DNA of 64,000 nt, taken from Primulina eburnea (lineage: Eukaryota > Streptophyta > Magnoliopsida > Lamiales > Gesneriaceae). How positions within the stretch are numbered: the first letter of the stretch is position 1; the number at the start of each line of letters is the position of its first letter. Made by a program: the position numbers and the translations under genes. Under the pieces are notes generated by a model. That model made no database searches and had not been told where the DNA came from. It saw only the letters and a list, made by a program, of their open reading frames with translations. The stretch spans positions 4,960,001 to 5,024,000 of the forward strand of contig NC_133101.1 of the NCBI RefSeq assembly GCF_022965805.1. The letters are read 5' to 3'. This document shows positions 22,501 through 35,345 of the stretch, in pieces.

Positions 22501-25500
22501 AATGTATAACAAGTAATATTCTGGCTCTTGATATTTTCATGGTAATCAATATTTGCAGAGGATTTCTTAACCATCAATGTCCAGGAATTGATCAATATCC
22601 TCAAGAACCGGATTCTTGACTTCTCTACAGCAGAGTCAACTTCTGACGAAACCTTTTCTTCTCCATTATCTGGTTTCTGAAATTGATTATAATCTGGAAG
22701 CAATAGCACCCTACAAAAGTTTATCTTCGCAACCACTCTGTTCACATAATCTAAAGACTGTGCCACTGAAGGCAATCCACTCTCATCACAATAACAGTCG
22801 AATAAATCATCACATGCAGCATTAGCATCCGGGCAAACAGAATCAAATAGGTTCAACCTCCTTTCAAACTTCATGACACCCCCACTTGTCTCCAGGTGGT
22901 TTCTAAACACGTGGATTGTTTTCCCGAGAAGAGTGTTTGAGAAAATAGTGAAGAACTCTTGGAAGGAGGACGGTGTAGACTCACCAAATCCCATCTCAAA
23001 AATATTACCAGAGACAAAAGTCTTCCAGTCAGAAAAACCATCCAAAACTATCTGCTTATACAGAAAAATTATATGTTCGAAGGGCTCGTGGAGTTCTCCC
23101 CCAAATTTGCACTCAATCGAATTCACCGAAAGGAAAACCGTGGGCAAAAGCATCAATAATTCTTCATCAGAAATAGGGGATATACAATTTTTTTGCTTCC
23201 AATTGGCCATAGGTAGCAGTGAATTTTTCAGTGTTTCAGAAAACATGTGTCCAAAGATAGACAGATGCAGGGGGCTCAATTCAGCAACAAGAAATAATAG
23301 TTCAGCTTTGGTTCTATTCATCCTGTTCAAGCAATGAGATATCATATCTACTGGAGAACTTGCAATAACTACCGATAAATCCATAACAGAATAAATGCAA
23401 GGCTGTTGAATGCCTTTATGCTTTTTCACAACCTTGACAGCTTTAAGCAGACATTTATCAGCAGCATCAAGATTAAAAATACAGGCCATCTCGAGTACTT
23501 GAAAAAAGATTTGTTCCAAGAGAGAAAGATTAAGATGTATCTCCTCTATCGCACCCATATTGTCTTTATTTTTTGAGTATGGATGCAACATATTGTCTAA
23601 TAGAAAATCAAAAGCGCAGCTAGCTAAGTGCAAACCAACACAAAGAGCATCTTCTTTTGGGAATAGAGGCCAGGAAGTATCACGAAAATCAACCTTGGAA
23701 AACAGCCAGCTGACCAATTCAAACAGCTCAAACGGAGATATGAAGCAAATCAAAGTGTGTAAAGTGTAAAACCTAGGGACAAGAGCCTTAAAGTCCATCA
23801 ATTGGATGCATCCATCAAACTCTTTTTTGAAAACAAGGAACAGTTTTTGCATTAGCACTTTAAAAGCCCTCAAAATTCTCTGTCTGTCATATAACACTCG
23901 TTCAGATCTTTGACCACTGAACAACAGCTGATTAGATGTTCTTAATAGATTCAAGACATGGTGATCCATTCGCTGAATACCCAGTTCAGCTAATTCAATA
24001 AGTATTTCCAAATTTCCCTTAAAAATTGAACCAGATATATCACCAGAAACAGGAAAATTTAATTCTGTCATGGCAGGATGATTAAAGATTATTTCTGCCA
24101 CTTCGACCGCATAATGCAAGGGCTGACGACCATTAACAATGTCCAAACTTTGAACCAGTAATTGTCTCAACAAGTGTTCTGCAAGCATAAAGCAGATCTC
24201 AGATTGCATTTCAAGTCCATCATAAGTCCTGACTTCGTGGGGTGAACGCATGTCATTGATCCAAAAGAGTATATTACATAATGAAGAGACCAAATGATCC
24301 GGTGGCATCTCAGTCAGTTTAGCCAAAAGAAACTTTTGTAGGGCTGACTGCTCAAACAAGTGTAAGCTGCTGCTTTGTAAAATCGCTGAAAAGAGCACAC
24401 AAAAAGGAACCCGTTTCAAATAAAAAGCAAATGCCATAGAAGCAGCTTCCATTGAATCGAGTTCCACAGTCCCAAGCATCTCTTCCTCCTCATCTCTACC
24501 ATGAATAACACTTTGCGCACCACTAATAAACATATCAGGCCATAGGTTAAAGACATCCGTAAGGTAGCTTGATTCAAGAAAAAATACCAATGCAACAATT
24601 GAGAATGGGACATCACGTAAGTTTCTTGAGATGCATAAGACTAATGGAAAATTCTGCAATATCTCAATACGGCTTGCGCATATCAGTGAAGAGGAAAATC
24701 CCACGGCCAATCCAATGATGTCACTGTCACATTCCTTTCTCAAAACTCTTTTAACTTCACTAAGAGTATTCGTAAAAGAACCGCTGGATTGAATAACTTC
24801 CACAACATTTGAACCGACTCTGAGAGATTGTTGATGCAACATATTACGTGAAAAGTATAACAGGGTCTTCAATGGCCTCAGCTCACATGGACATTCATCG
24901 AGTTCCAAGACATTGGCTATACTGCTTAAACTCTCAAGTTTCTCAGATAAGAGACGATCAATTAGAGATGATAATGGCCCAGAATTCACCTGTAATGTTT
25001 TATAATTTCATCGTGTTTGTTTAACAAAGTTCATGATGTAGAAAACAAAAACGCAGAAAAACATAAGAAAGCCTGAAGAATTGTGTCAAAACGTCTTTCT
25101 ACCTGAGTATCCGATAAATATTTGATTGTGTTGCAAACATATTGCGATATGAGTGACTTCTGAGGTAATGTGAAGGCCACGGACTCAGAGCTAACCAACC
25201 TTATGCACTTCTCCAAAACACAAATAATGAAAGGGCTTACATCAGGAGATAGATCTGCAAGTAATAGCACATCAGAAATGAGATGTGAAATTAACTTACA
25301 TAAAAACGGTGAGAAGCTGAAACCAAAGGCAAAAAGAAACAAAAGTCCGGAATTTTAGAATTTATAATTGTTTTAGGACAGAAATTGATCTATAAAGCAA
25401 CTGCAGGAAGATTAAATTTGGCCAGGAATCTAAAACGAACTGAGGTGATAATGCATCTTTACAATATGAAAAACCTAAGCACAAATTTCACAACAGATAT

Positions 25501-28500
25501 AACAGCAAATCTGTGCTAGTTCTAGAGAAAAAAGTATGCATCACCTCCAAGACCAAAACACAATTTCGACAATGATAAATCTAATTCCTACAGAGTATTG
25601 TAGTAAATGGTCTGGTCAAGTGCTCAACAGCAAAAGAAAGAAAAGGGAAGCAGCAGATTATAAAAGTTCAACAATGCAAAAAATCACAATTCTGCTCAGA
25701 ATTCAGAATGACACTTCCTCACCATAGAAGTATGTGCCAAAAATTTAAAGTGGACAGTGTATATAACTTTCTAAACCTCAAATGTAATCATGTTTATGTC
25801 TTTGATTTTCTTATTTAACTAGTTATCAATAAAGAAAATGGCTATAAATTTTTAAACCTGAACTGTAGGTCATTTTTCTGTTTTGATTTTCTTCTTTAAC
25901 TTGCTGAAGAACTAGTAGCAAAGGAATATGCAGAAAAAAAGGTTTCTTGTAGGTTTTTTACCATGTTAATGGATGTAAAGTTTTTTCCCCTTTTCGATAG
26001 ATAAACAAGGATGATAATCTTCAGCCACTAAAGACCAATATGCTACAAACATGAATTACAATATACCATCATCAGATTAATTATTGAACTATAAAAGTAT
26101 AAATAAAAAGAAAACTAAACAAGAAAAAGAAGTATTCTTCAGATAGCGGTTTAAAGGGGGTAACAAGCTTGTCCATTAGATGTCACAGAGGATTTTTCCC
26201 CTGTCAGAAGAATATGAAATCTAATAAGTGACGGCTGTCTATTGAGCATTCTATTTAATAAGATTTGTTCTTCTAAAAGACTTTAATTGAGTGTGAGAGA
26301 TCAAAGACAAGTGTTCTGTTGTATCAAATTGATAAGCCAACACTGCAATGTAATGAAAATGCAAAACAAAACGTCTCTGCAAAATTCAGCCACAAAAGAC
26401 CAAACTACGAGAAAACATTAAGTTCAAGGAATCCAAGTAAAAGTGTACAACAACATAGTTATTTTGGCGTAACCTACACAACTGAGCACAAATAGCAATA
26501 ATTAACTTAGACAGAAAACTCAATTTCCTAACCAGTTTGTCCTAGGCTATTATGAAGATTTCTATTCAGATGAGTTAAGTTCTCAAGATTCAGCCCCTGC
26601 AGATTTAGTCTCTTGAAGACCTTTCCTATATCACTTTCTTCATAACATTCAATTAGCAATTCTTAATTTGGAAACAACAGGCAAGCAATTTTCAATGACT
26701 ATGACAAATTGCAGGCCAACTAAGTTGACACAAAGCCTATAGCTTTTCAGCAAAAACTCTCATAAGAAAAAAGGAGATTGGATATAATGTAAATTACCTC
26801 TGCCACCTTCTGGATCAAAGGTGTAATGCCTCAAGAATTCCATATACTTGTATAAATTATTTCCAATCGTAGAAACAGCATCACATAAAAATGAAATAAT
26901 AACTGATGACAACTTTTGGAAGATTTCAACTTCCATCTCACTGAGATAAGGATGATTGCAGCCATAGCCAGGTATAAAAGAGAACCATGCACATATTTCT
27001 CTAGAATTGTCAAATGCACCGGTGCTTGACATGGCAGCCTTGGCTAAATTATAAGCATGTTCCTTTATCTCTCTGACAGGTGAATACATCAAGAGAACGA
27101 TAAAAGAATGAAGATGCTTGTACATTTGTGTTTGGGTTCTAACAGGACACATATCTCTAGAAAGCTGACAGACATGTTCACTCAGAAATTGTAACAGAGA
27201 CAGCTGCAGAATTGATGGTAAGGATAAAGGATTGCTTGGCAGAAACCGAAACAAATCAAACAGTCCTTCCAAGGCCGTGGGCATGGTTCGCTGCAACAGA
27301 ACGGAGTTCACAATAAGTTGTAAGCAGTGCCAAAAAATCAACTATGGAATTTAAATTTATCCAAGAACTCTGGGCAAGGATGGAAAAACTTCAAGAAATA
27401 GAACGCAGAAATTCTTTTTTTTAAATCAAAATTAGATTTGCTGATTAACACAAAAATAACAAGAAAATACCAGTTCATGGCAAACATACACATATGGTGC
27501 AAAAGTACAAGGAAAAAATCCAACTATGTAGCTTAGATTGAAGACATAATAGATAGCAAAACACAAGTTCTTATTAGCTGAGACTCTTCCTCGTAGAAGA
27601 ATTGGAATGACAGGAAAAGGATAATAAATAAAAAAAAAGGAAAATCCAAGAAAATTGATTGACAACCCAGAAGCAACAACATTAACGTCCCAATTATTAG
27701 TAGTTAACAGGCTTAAATGACATGCAAGGAGTTGATTTTGAAAGTTGACAAGTCGTCTGAATTAAGGCTTGCATATCAAGAAAGAAGCGACTTTAAAGGC
27801 CATCCGGTCACTAAAAACAATCAGTCAGGACTTTTCTAAAATTCAAAATGCTCGTTAAACTAATATAGTTACAGCTTGAATCAGCTTTAAAAAAATGTTG
27901 AACATAATAACGCAATTAATGCTACACACTAAGAGAGTTCAACGTGTGTAATCCTTAAATTATCCACCCTTAAAATATAAGCAATAAGTAAAATACAAAT
28001 TCGCAAGTCTAAAACCTCTTGGAAGAAAAAAGTTCTTATGAAGTGCCAAAACTCAGTGAGAATCGTCATTGATTCAGCCCTATTTCGCAAAAAATTCTTT
28101 CAGGGTGGAAAACTAGTCGAAAATAAAAAAAATCAATTGATCTCTCAATTATCCTAACAGTTCACATTGACCAAAACAATTTCAACCTTCATAACTTACG
28201 TGATAAATTTTAAGTGTGTCCAGTAGCTTTGAGTAAAAATAAGTTTCACCGTTGTCCACATCCGCCAAGGAATAATGGTGTAAACCCCACAGATTACCAA
28301 TAGATTTAACGTCAGATTCTTTCTCTAACCCTTGCTCACTGCTGGCCTGAGTACTTCCTCGATCAACCCAAGACATATCTACCTCAGAAACCCCACCCAC
28401 GAGAATATCAATGTCTTCGTTTGCAGCAGAACATTTCATCCTCTTACTAACATATAATGATTTTTCTGGCACAATTTCTGTTTCACATTTTCTCTTTGTA

Positions 28501-30151
28501 GGATGCATGAGACAACTGAAGTGGTTACTTAGAGGAGAAAGTAATGATACTAGGACTTGGGGGTCGGGAAGCAACATCCGGACTTCATTTTCAATGTCTG
28601 TCTTTAAAGTGTTCCATTTCTGAGTCATTTTATTATTTGAATGAACAGAACTGCCCATATAATTAAGAAAAGAATCCAGTAACTTTAATCCCACCAGTAC
28701 AAGCCTCAATGTTCCATGTTTTACAAGAGGCTGACAATGAAGTAACCCTTTATTAATAACTAATCTAGTGAAAGGACGTGGTACAATGCATTTCAGAACA
28801 TTCTGCACAAATGGACTTTCAAATGTGAGCAGCTCTTGATGATCAGTAAAACCAAGGGTAAGCCCATCACTCACTGACGAAACCACGTCGGCAGCGGTGG
28901 AAACTGCCGCTAACCTGCAAGTTCCGAAGTAATTATAAAATAATTGTATACATAGACATATATACACATGTATGTATATTAAGTTCTCAACATCATAATT
29001 ACATAACACATCAATTTTGAATGCTATAACTTATATGTGTACTTGCATAAATAGCATCATAAACATAACACTAAAGGGCTGAGAAATTCTAACCAGTCAG
29101 ATGATGAAAGATCTTCAATGTTGTAAGGGAAATCATCCAGATAAGCAGAACCAAAAGAGGGCATCACTTTCACAATGGCAAGAAGCAGGCCTAAATGGTA
29201 CTCAACTTCTGTTGCTTTTAATTTCTTCATTAAATCCAGAAGTCGCTTCCGATTACCAAAGAGAGGACTTGGATGTCTCTTCAAGTCTGGCATCAATCCG
29301 TTCAAAGGGTCAGTACACACCAAAACCATCACTTCATGTGCCAACTTTGTGGCATCCCCAAAATCATTCCTCCCTGAAATGCTAATCAACTGCTCCAAAG
29401 TAACACTTCCAAACAACACGCTCCTTAGTCCTGTAGGCACTAAAGACTCCGGAACAAGAACCCGGTCACGCAGAATGGATAAAACATAAATCACAGTCTC
29501 AGCATCATCATTCCCCAGCCCCCTCAACACCCCAGAGTACATCTCCTTCTGCTGCAAGATTCCCCTCAACAACCTTGGATAGCCTATTTCCAAAAATGCC
29601 ATAGCAAAACCAACAAAAGATTTTCTAGTGGAACTACTTTTTCTCTTGCCCTTACCAAATTGCTTACCCCTCAACCTAACCTCTGCCAGCTTGGAAAAAA
29701 CTGGGAGCTTGAAATCAAAAATCTTGGCAACCTCCCACGCCAAGTATGAACTGCGCCGAACAATGGAAGCCAACAACAAAAGGACCGCATTCTGTCTCTT
29801 GCCCTCTTTGCTGTTCAACTCCTTGTATAAATCCCACATCTTTTCCTCAATCACTGTACGCCCAAATTTATCCAACACGCGACCCACATCATCACTAACC
29901 TTTCCACGATGATGCTTCAGTATCTCAGAAACTAACTTCAAAACATGCAAAAACTCTGGTTTCGTTTTCCAAGATTCCCAGGCTTGCCAAAATTCAACCA
30001 ACTTCGAAGAAGATTCCACATACACCCGAATATATTCAGCACCCGAATCTGAACTGAGGATTCTGATGAACTGCTTCGAAGAATCGGCAAAAAGATTTGA
30101 GTCTGCCGACGTGAGGTTTCGAAGTAGCTCTCGGAGAGTGGATTCTTCCAT
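16561..30151 (-). CDS. URB1: URB1/Npa1-type nucleolar 60S ribosome-biogenesis protein, 13 exons, 2540 aa
   Basis: Large nucleolar scaffold needed for early pre-60S (25S/5.8S) assembly; the yeast homologue is Npa1/Urb1. Exons in gene order: 30151-29094, 28914-28200, 27290-26798, 25254-25103, 24989-21639, 21491-21279, 20672-20469, 20376-20173, 19351-19193, 18512-18168, 17677-17248, 17005-16915, 16768-16561. All introns are GT-AG, every phase joins, and the sum is 7623 nt (2540 codons plus TGA), a usual length for plant URB1. The N-terminal Npa1 domain shows GKGKRKSSSTRKSFVGFAM and ATEVEYHLGLLLAIVK; the C-terminal NopRA1-type domain shows QNGIEEQWQRIPSV, FVAEASLVLLDPSHDNYST and IRCPVEANPSWRWSFYQPW across three exons. 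I chose MEESTLRELL as start; an upstream in-frame Met is less family-like. No transposon lies in any exon. The longest introns (25255-26797, 27291-28199, 19352-20172, 18513-19192, 20673-21278) contain nothing recognisable. Confidence 0.95.
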
Positions 30152-30313
30152 TGATTCTGAACATAAAACAAACTGATATGATGATTTGAAAGAAAACAAA
30201 ATCAAATCAAAATCAAAATCAAAACAAAAACAAAAATCAAAGGAAGAACGAAAGAAACTAGAAGTGAGAAATGGGTTCTCTCGGTTAAACCCAAAACCCC
30301 GATAGCTCCCTTA

Positions 30314-30319
30314 TGGGCC
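30314..30319 (+). promoter_or_regulatory. Site II element (TGGGCC) upstream of URB1
   Basis: TGGGCC 163 bp upstream of the URB1 start codon. TGGGCY site II motifs, bound by TCP factors, are enriched in promoters of plant ribosomal-protein and ribosome-biogenesis genes. Motif seen; function inferred from the gene's role. Confidence 0.5.
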
Positions 30320-30450
30320 GGGCTTTTTAGCTTGATCGATTAACCGCTCATAGAAAATCAACCCGGAGTAGTTGACCTCTCTTTTAATCTATGAAGTTTA
30401 TTTATAATTATTAAAATTAAATCAAGGGTTTGAATAAATATGTTAAACAA

Positions 30451-30459
30451 TTAGGGTTT
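30451..30459 (-). promoter_or_regulatory. Telo-box upstream of URB1
   Basis: TTAGGGTTT on the + strand, i.e. AAACCCTAA in the gene's orientation, 300 bp upstream of the URB1 ATG. Telo-boxes commonly accompany site II elements in promoters of the plant translation machinery. A related AAACCCAAAACCC string lies nearer the gene at about 30285-30297. Confidence 0.5.
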
Positions 30460-31089
30460 CTTTTGGATAAATATTTATAAATATTTTTATAAATGTTTTT
30501 ACAAAATTTTTATAAAAGGTTTTAAAATTTATTTTAAATATAAATATGTGTTTTCAAAACTATTTAAAAAAATGTTTTTATAGTTAAAAATAATTAAGAT
30601 ATGTGTTTGGACAAATTATTTTTTCTCAAAAAATATATCTCAATTATTCTTTAAAAATTATATTTGAAGAAATTTTTAAAAAAAAAACTTTTACAAAAAT
30701 CTTATACAAACACATACTTTATTTTTTTTTTCATTTATAAAATAATAAAAATATTTTAAAGATACTTGTTCAAACAGATAAGTACTATAAATATGATCCA
30801 ACGGAGTATTTTTGTTTCGATAATTTTTTGTGTATATTTTGTGAAGTCAAATAGTTTGATTTATGAACAATATATAATGCTGAGCAATTGTTGTGGGATT
30901 AAGCTCTTGAAAGTTGAACGGTAAATTGAGGTTTATTAGAATGTTCGGTTTCGGCAAGAAAAATTTTGTGTGTGTTTGTATCGAAAGTTGAAGATAAGTT
31001 TGGACAAATTAGTAGAGAGTTTGGAATAAAATTGAGTTGTTAGATAAATCAAATTATATCCTATTTCAAAAAAAAAATCAAGTTTTAAA
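30460..31089. other. AT-rich intergenic
   Basis: Long A/T runs with many TTTATAAA-like words; no gene, no clear repeat. Confidence 0.6.
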
Positions 31090-31524
31090 TACTCCATCCG
31101 TTCAAATATATATGATTGTTTGCTTGTTCATACATATTATTAAAACTACTGGAAAAAAAAAGTTTAGAAACAAATTTATTAGTTTATCCATATTTAATTC
31201 ATTCAAAAAATAGTTGCATGTTTTCTAATGTTTAGTTAACATGAGTATATCAGTAAAAAAAAGCACAAAAAATTGGCTCATGAATGAAATGATAAAATAT
31301 ACATAATATAAGGATGATAAATCAATATAGTTGTATAAAATAATGGTGTATGACATTAATCTTTGTAGAACTTGAGTCAAATATCAGACAAAACAAAGAT
31401 AAATAATAAATCAACATTATTTTATCCTCCACACCAAGTGGTAGCTAAATGTAGAAAGTAGAATACATTTGAGATTACCGGGGAAAAAAGAAAAGAAACA
31501 CCAATAATTGGGATGGAAGTAGTA
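31090..31524. mobile_element. Stowaway-like (Tc1/mariner) MITE
   Basis: Left end TACTCCATCCGTTCAAATA resembles the classic plant Stowaway terminus (CTCCCTCCGTTC). The right end, read in reverse, is TACTACTTCCATCCCAATTA, an imperfect inverted match. TA dinucleotides flank both ends. About 435 bp, with no coding capacity. Confidence 0.55.
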
Positions 31525-32319
31525 TTTATTTCGACTATTTTATATACTATTTTCAATATAATCCTTACTCGAGTAAAATTCATATTCACCTAAGTTTGAA
31601 GTCAATTTCAAAATACAGCATGACATTTAAAATTACTTAATGTCAAACATGTCATTTCACCGAGAAACTACTTGCACCGGATATAACACGTTCAGTACAA
31701 CTAGGTAAAGGCACCTCAATTCGAATTGAGGTGACTTACTCAGATTCGTAGTTCAACATATGATCATTTATATTTTTTTCAAGAAGAACTAAACATGTAT
31801 TCATATTTAAGTATGTCTTATTTAATAATTTATTTTTTGTTAACATGTAATAAATAAGTATATATGAATTAAAAAACAATCAGTGATTTTTTCGTAAATA
31901 AATGATATAACTAATAATAAATATTTCAAGTTTTTAAGGTATTAATAAAAAATAATCGTGTCAAGTATAAATGTTAAAGAAAAGAAATATGAGAGATAAC
32001 ATATGTCAATGTTAAATTTGAGAAAAGTGAAGTGAGTGTTGTAATATATAAAAAAATAAGGTATATTGGTTTATTTATGTGTGATATGTTTGGGTATAAG
32101 ATGATATGTTATATGTAGAAATGTATAAATTTACGAGTTTATAAACTTGAAATTTTAATCTTGTTAAAAACGTTCGTGCATATTGTAATGTATAAAAAAT
32201 TTATTGTTCCTATTTAAAAACTGATTTAGCTAACTTGAACGAATGCCTTGAATATTATCATTTTTTGGTTAAAGCCATATGTATTATGAGTACAGTGATC
32301 TTTTCCCATTTATATTTGT
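31525..32319. other. AT-rich intergenic
   Basis: No gene or repeat recognised. Confidence 0.55.
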
Positions 32320-32662
32320 AGTTATACGATTATTATTTGAACTTTTGGCACATTGTGGTTCGTACTTTATGGACTATATGGTTGGAGAGGAATAAAAGAA
32401 TATTTCAAGATGAATCAGAGACGGCAGAGGAAATCTGGGACACGATCAAGTTCAGGGTTGCGAGTTGGACTGCCAATATTAAAGAACTACAACATTTGTC
32501 TATCTCTGATTTGATTAGGGATTGGAAATTTGTATGGGCTTGAAATTCGTAGTCTAAGGCTTTATATCCAATGTATTTTCTTGTTTTGCGGATTACTCAT
32601 CCGCTAGTATTGTAAAACTTATTCCTAATAATAATATCTAGTTTCTTTTCACAAAAAAAAAA
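32320..32662 (+). mobile_element. 5'-truncated LINE, 3' end with poly(A)
   Basis: The frame 32337-32543 encodes FWHIVVRTLWTIWLERN...RIF and ends LIRDWKFVWA. This is the pattern at the C-terminus of plant LINE/RTE-type reverse-transcriptase ORFs (zf-RVT and following segment). It is followed by ~110 bp of untranslated sequence and an A-tract at about 32653-32662. Extreme 5' truncation with a poly(A) tail is typical of target-primed insertion. I could not define target duplications. Confidence 0.7.
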
Positions 32663-32990
32663 GATATTTAAACATGAGAGTTAATTTTATTCGTAAGACA
32701 ACCGAATAAATTACGACAATGAGGGATTACTTAAAAAAATTAAAGTATATGAATAGAAGTTGTTTGGAGCTCGTAGTAAAAGAAAGAAAAGTTCATGTAA
32801 GTAAAAGAAATGCACAGAGAGACAATTGATGTACCGCAAAGAAAATAAAATATAAATACATAGAAGTAAGAACTGAAAAGCAGTTTCTATATACGTAGGT
32901 TTGATAAAGTATAATATAAAACTCTTAATAAGTTTACACATATTTTACAACTAAACATTTTCGATACTATAAGATAACTGTTTTATTATT

Positions 32991-33249
32991 CATTTAGGGT
33001 GTGTTTGATTGAGTGGATTAAATAAGGATAGATTAATAGTCCAATATTTATCGTTAAAATTTTAAGTTGTTTTAATAATCATTTTGACCCGGTTTAAGAT
33101 CCAATTTTATGGATAACTATTTGATTAATAAAATTGGATCTTAAACCGGGTCAAAATGATTATTAAAACATCTTAAAATTTTAACGATAAATATTGGACT
33201 ATTAATCTATCCTTATTTAATCCACCCAACCAAACACACCCTAAATGTA
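32991..33249. mobile_element. Palindromic MITE (~120-bp arms)
   Basis: Arms 32991-33111 and 33130-33249 are near-perfect reverse complements, with about 18 bp between them. Ends are GGGTGTGTTTGATTG / CAACCAAACACACCC, a terminus common in PIF/Harbinger (Tourist) or hAT-type MITEs, flanked by TTTA and TAAA. The whole sequence can fold into one long hairpin, so a transcript could be a small-RNA precursor. Confidence 0.78.
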
Positions 33250-33719
33250 TATGATGGTTTTGGTGGAGCTCGTTCATAATTAAATCTGTCTCAATGTCAT
33301 TTGCGTAGTTAAAAGCAATTAGAGCTTTACAAGACAAATTTTAGATCCCAGTAATTTCCAATTATAAACCCTCACATAACAGCATCATTCCCAAATTTTT
33401 ATAGTCAATTATATATTTAGTCTGTCGTCAAATTCTCATTTTTGGATTGGGTACCCTAGCTAAAAAGGAGGGAGTAGAGCCGTATCAACTTTGTTGGAGC
33501 ATGCTAGAGATTGCTGGGAGTTGAGTGACAGGGGGTTTGGCTATTAGAGAGCTCCCCAAACAGTATCCCTAGCTGGTATATTAAACGCAAAAATGACAAA
33601 TCAAGATCTCACATTTTACTATCTCCCAAAATCACAGCATCGCTGTTGTATAAGATATGGAAGGAATATGGTTTTCATCAAGTGCAGCCAAAAAGTAACA
33701 CACTCAAAGGGAAAATTGT
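33250..33719. other. Intergenic, nothing recognised
   Basis: Mixed-composition sequence without a usable frame or repeat. Confidence 0.5.
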
Positions 33720-34290
33720 TAAATGTTTGAAACCGGCGGTTATATTTCCGATTCCGATTCCAACGAAAGATGGAACCAGACGCAAAACCCTTTGAATTGG
33801 TCCGACTGCTGCGGTTTTGGTTCCAGTTTCGTTACGGTTTGAACCAATTCAAATTGATATTTATTCCTTCAAAAGTTGAAGTCAAGAAAAATCATACAAA
33901 TATAACTCACATGGTTATCAAACTAATAAAGTTCATTATTCAGTATTTATATAGCAAAATATCATGAGCATGTAATTATTTACTAAATCTAGATTAAATA
34001 AAAAAGAGATTAAATTTAATTCATATAAATTAGGTAGTTTAATCGTGTAACTAAATTATCCATGTGTACCACAAGATCATAAAATTTAATGTTAATGAAT
34101 GGTTCGGCTACGGTTACACATAATTCTGCTTCAGTTTCTTATTTTTATGAACTTAAGATTGATTTACGATTTCATCTACGGCTACACATGGTTCTAGTTT
34201 CAGTTTTTTATTTTTAAGAACCATAACTGAATCGTAGGTCCTTGGTTCAGATTCCTTTTCGGAACGAAACCGAAAAATGTTTTTTGTTAT
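33720..34290. mobile_element. Possible hAT-like non-autonomous relic
   Basis: Opens with GAACCGGCGG...ATTCCGATTCC-type repeats and closes with GATTCCTTTTCGGAACGAAACCG. Internal duplications of CTACGGTTACACAT...CAGTTT...TTATTTTTA also occur. GGTTCC/GAACCG-rich ends are typical of one group of plant hAT derivatives. No target duplication was found. Confidence 0.3.
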
Positions 34291-34375
34291 GGTTTTTCAA
34301 ATATGGTTTGGTTTTGGTGGTCGGGTCTACCTGGGAGCTGTGGAAAGAAAGGGACAAATAGACTTCGAAAAAAAC

Positions 34376-34378
<3 letters not shown>

Positions 34379-34441
<63 letters not shown>
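34379..34441. repeat. (TA)n microsatellite
   Basis: About 62 bp of pure TA dinucleotide; it creates spurious Ile-Tyr frames on both strands. Confidence 0.95.
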
Positions 34442-34444
<3 letters not shown>

Positions 34445-35080
34445 AATCACGATGCCATACGAGAAGGCCCTGCCCTTATAGTGGAAATCTAAATAAATAA
34501 ATAAAAACTAAAATAAGAACAAGGATTTTTTAAGCAAGGCACCAAATTAACATGAGAATGCACCAGAAACGAAGCAACTCTGGAAGTCATACACCCAGAA
34601 CAAGAACAAGAACAAAAGAAGAACAAACCCAAGAGTTAAAGGAAAAAAAAAACAGAAGGAAGAAAGCTAACACAATAGAGGCTTACCAATGCCAAGAAGG
34701 AGGAACGTGGCCCACGCAACAGAGTGAAGACCGAAAAAATACACGATGGAGGATGAAGATTAAACAAAATTAACCTAATATAAACAAAATTATTAAATTT
34801 AGATTATAACCAAATAATATAGAGTACATAGATAAATTTAATGTTAATAACATGACAATACTCGATAAACAGAGAATATATGATCTTAATATATCTCTAT
34901 ATTGATTTCAAAAAATATATCTCATGCTTTCACAGAATAATCGAGCACTCAATATTCCTAGAATAACTCTTAGCAAGCATCTCAACAAGTTGATAATAAT
35001 TTTATGTTTATGCATGCTTATGTTAAAATTTGAAATGACGATACAAACAAAAGTGTAAATTGTAAAATAATTATTCGATG
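34442..35080. other. Intergenic, A-rich
   Basis: A purine-rich stretch (34550-34770) and AT-rich DNA; no supported gene. The Glu/Arg/Lys-rich frame at 34552-34773 has biased composition and no homology I recognise. Confidence 0.45.
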
Positions 35081-35114
35081 AGAAAACCATTTTCACCCAT
35101 TTCCCAATAACAAT

Positions 35115-35345
35115 ATGGTACCAGAAAACCATTTTCACCCATTTCCCAAACTGTTGTATCAACTCAGCATAAATCCACAAGTTCGAGAATTCAACCCTCA
35201 ATCTACATGTCTAAGCAACAATAATTCGACTTCTCATGAAGCAGAGGAGCAACAATTTAGCATCATAAATGAGAGGAAACAAAAAAGAATGATTTCTAAC
35301 CGAGAATCTGCACGTAGATCACGTATGTGAAAGCAAAGGCACTTG
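35115..35345 (+). pseudogene. bZIP transcription factor fragment (group S bZIP43-like)
   Basis: The frame from 35115 encodes a short N-terminus, then INERKQKRMISNRESARRSR, the basic DNA-binding region of plant bZIP proteins (N-x7-R). It reaches RM and hits TGA (35328-35330), where the family normally reads Arg. The same frame continues KQRHLDA and then dissolves into AACAAATAAACACC-type repeats, so the leucine zipper is gone. The start area contains a local duplication of GAAAACCATTTTCACCCATT (about 35084 and 35116). Without a zipper it could not dimerise. It is best read as a decayed fragment of an S-group bZIP (bZIP42/43 type). Confidence 0.75.

Noticed and set aside
22873..23337. 154-aa plus-strand ORF
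   Set aside because: Antisense shadow of the large URB1 exon.
30152..30205. N-terminal extension of URB1 (MILFSFKSSYQ...)
   Set aside because: Family homology begins at MEESTLRELL; the extension is AT-rich leader sequence.
34277..34492. ORFs with long Ile-Tyr runs on both strands
   Set aside because: Produced by the (TA)n microsatellite.
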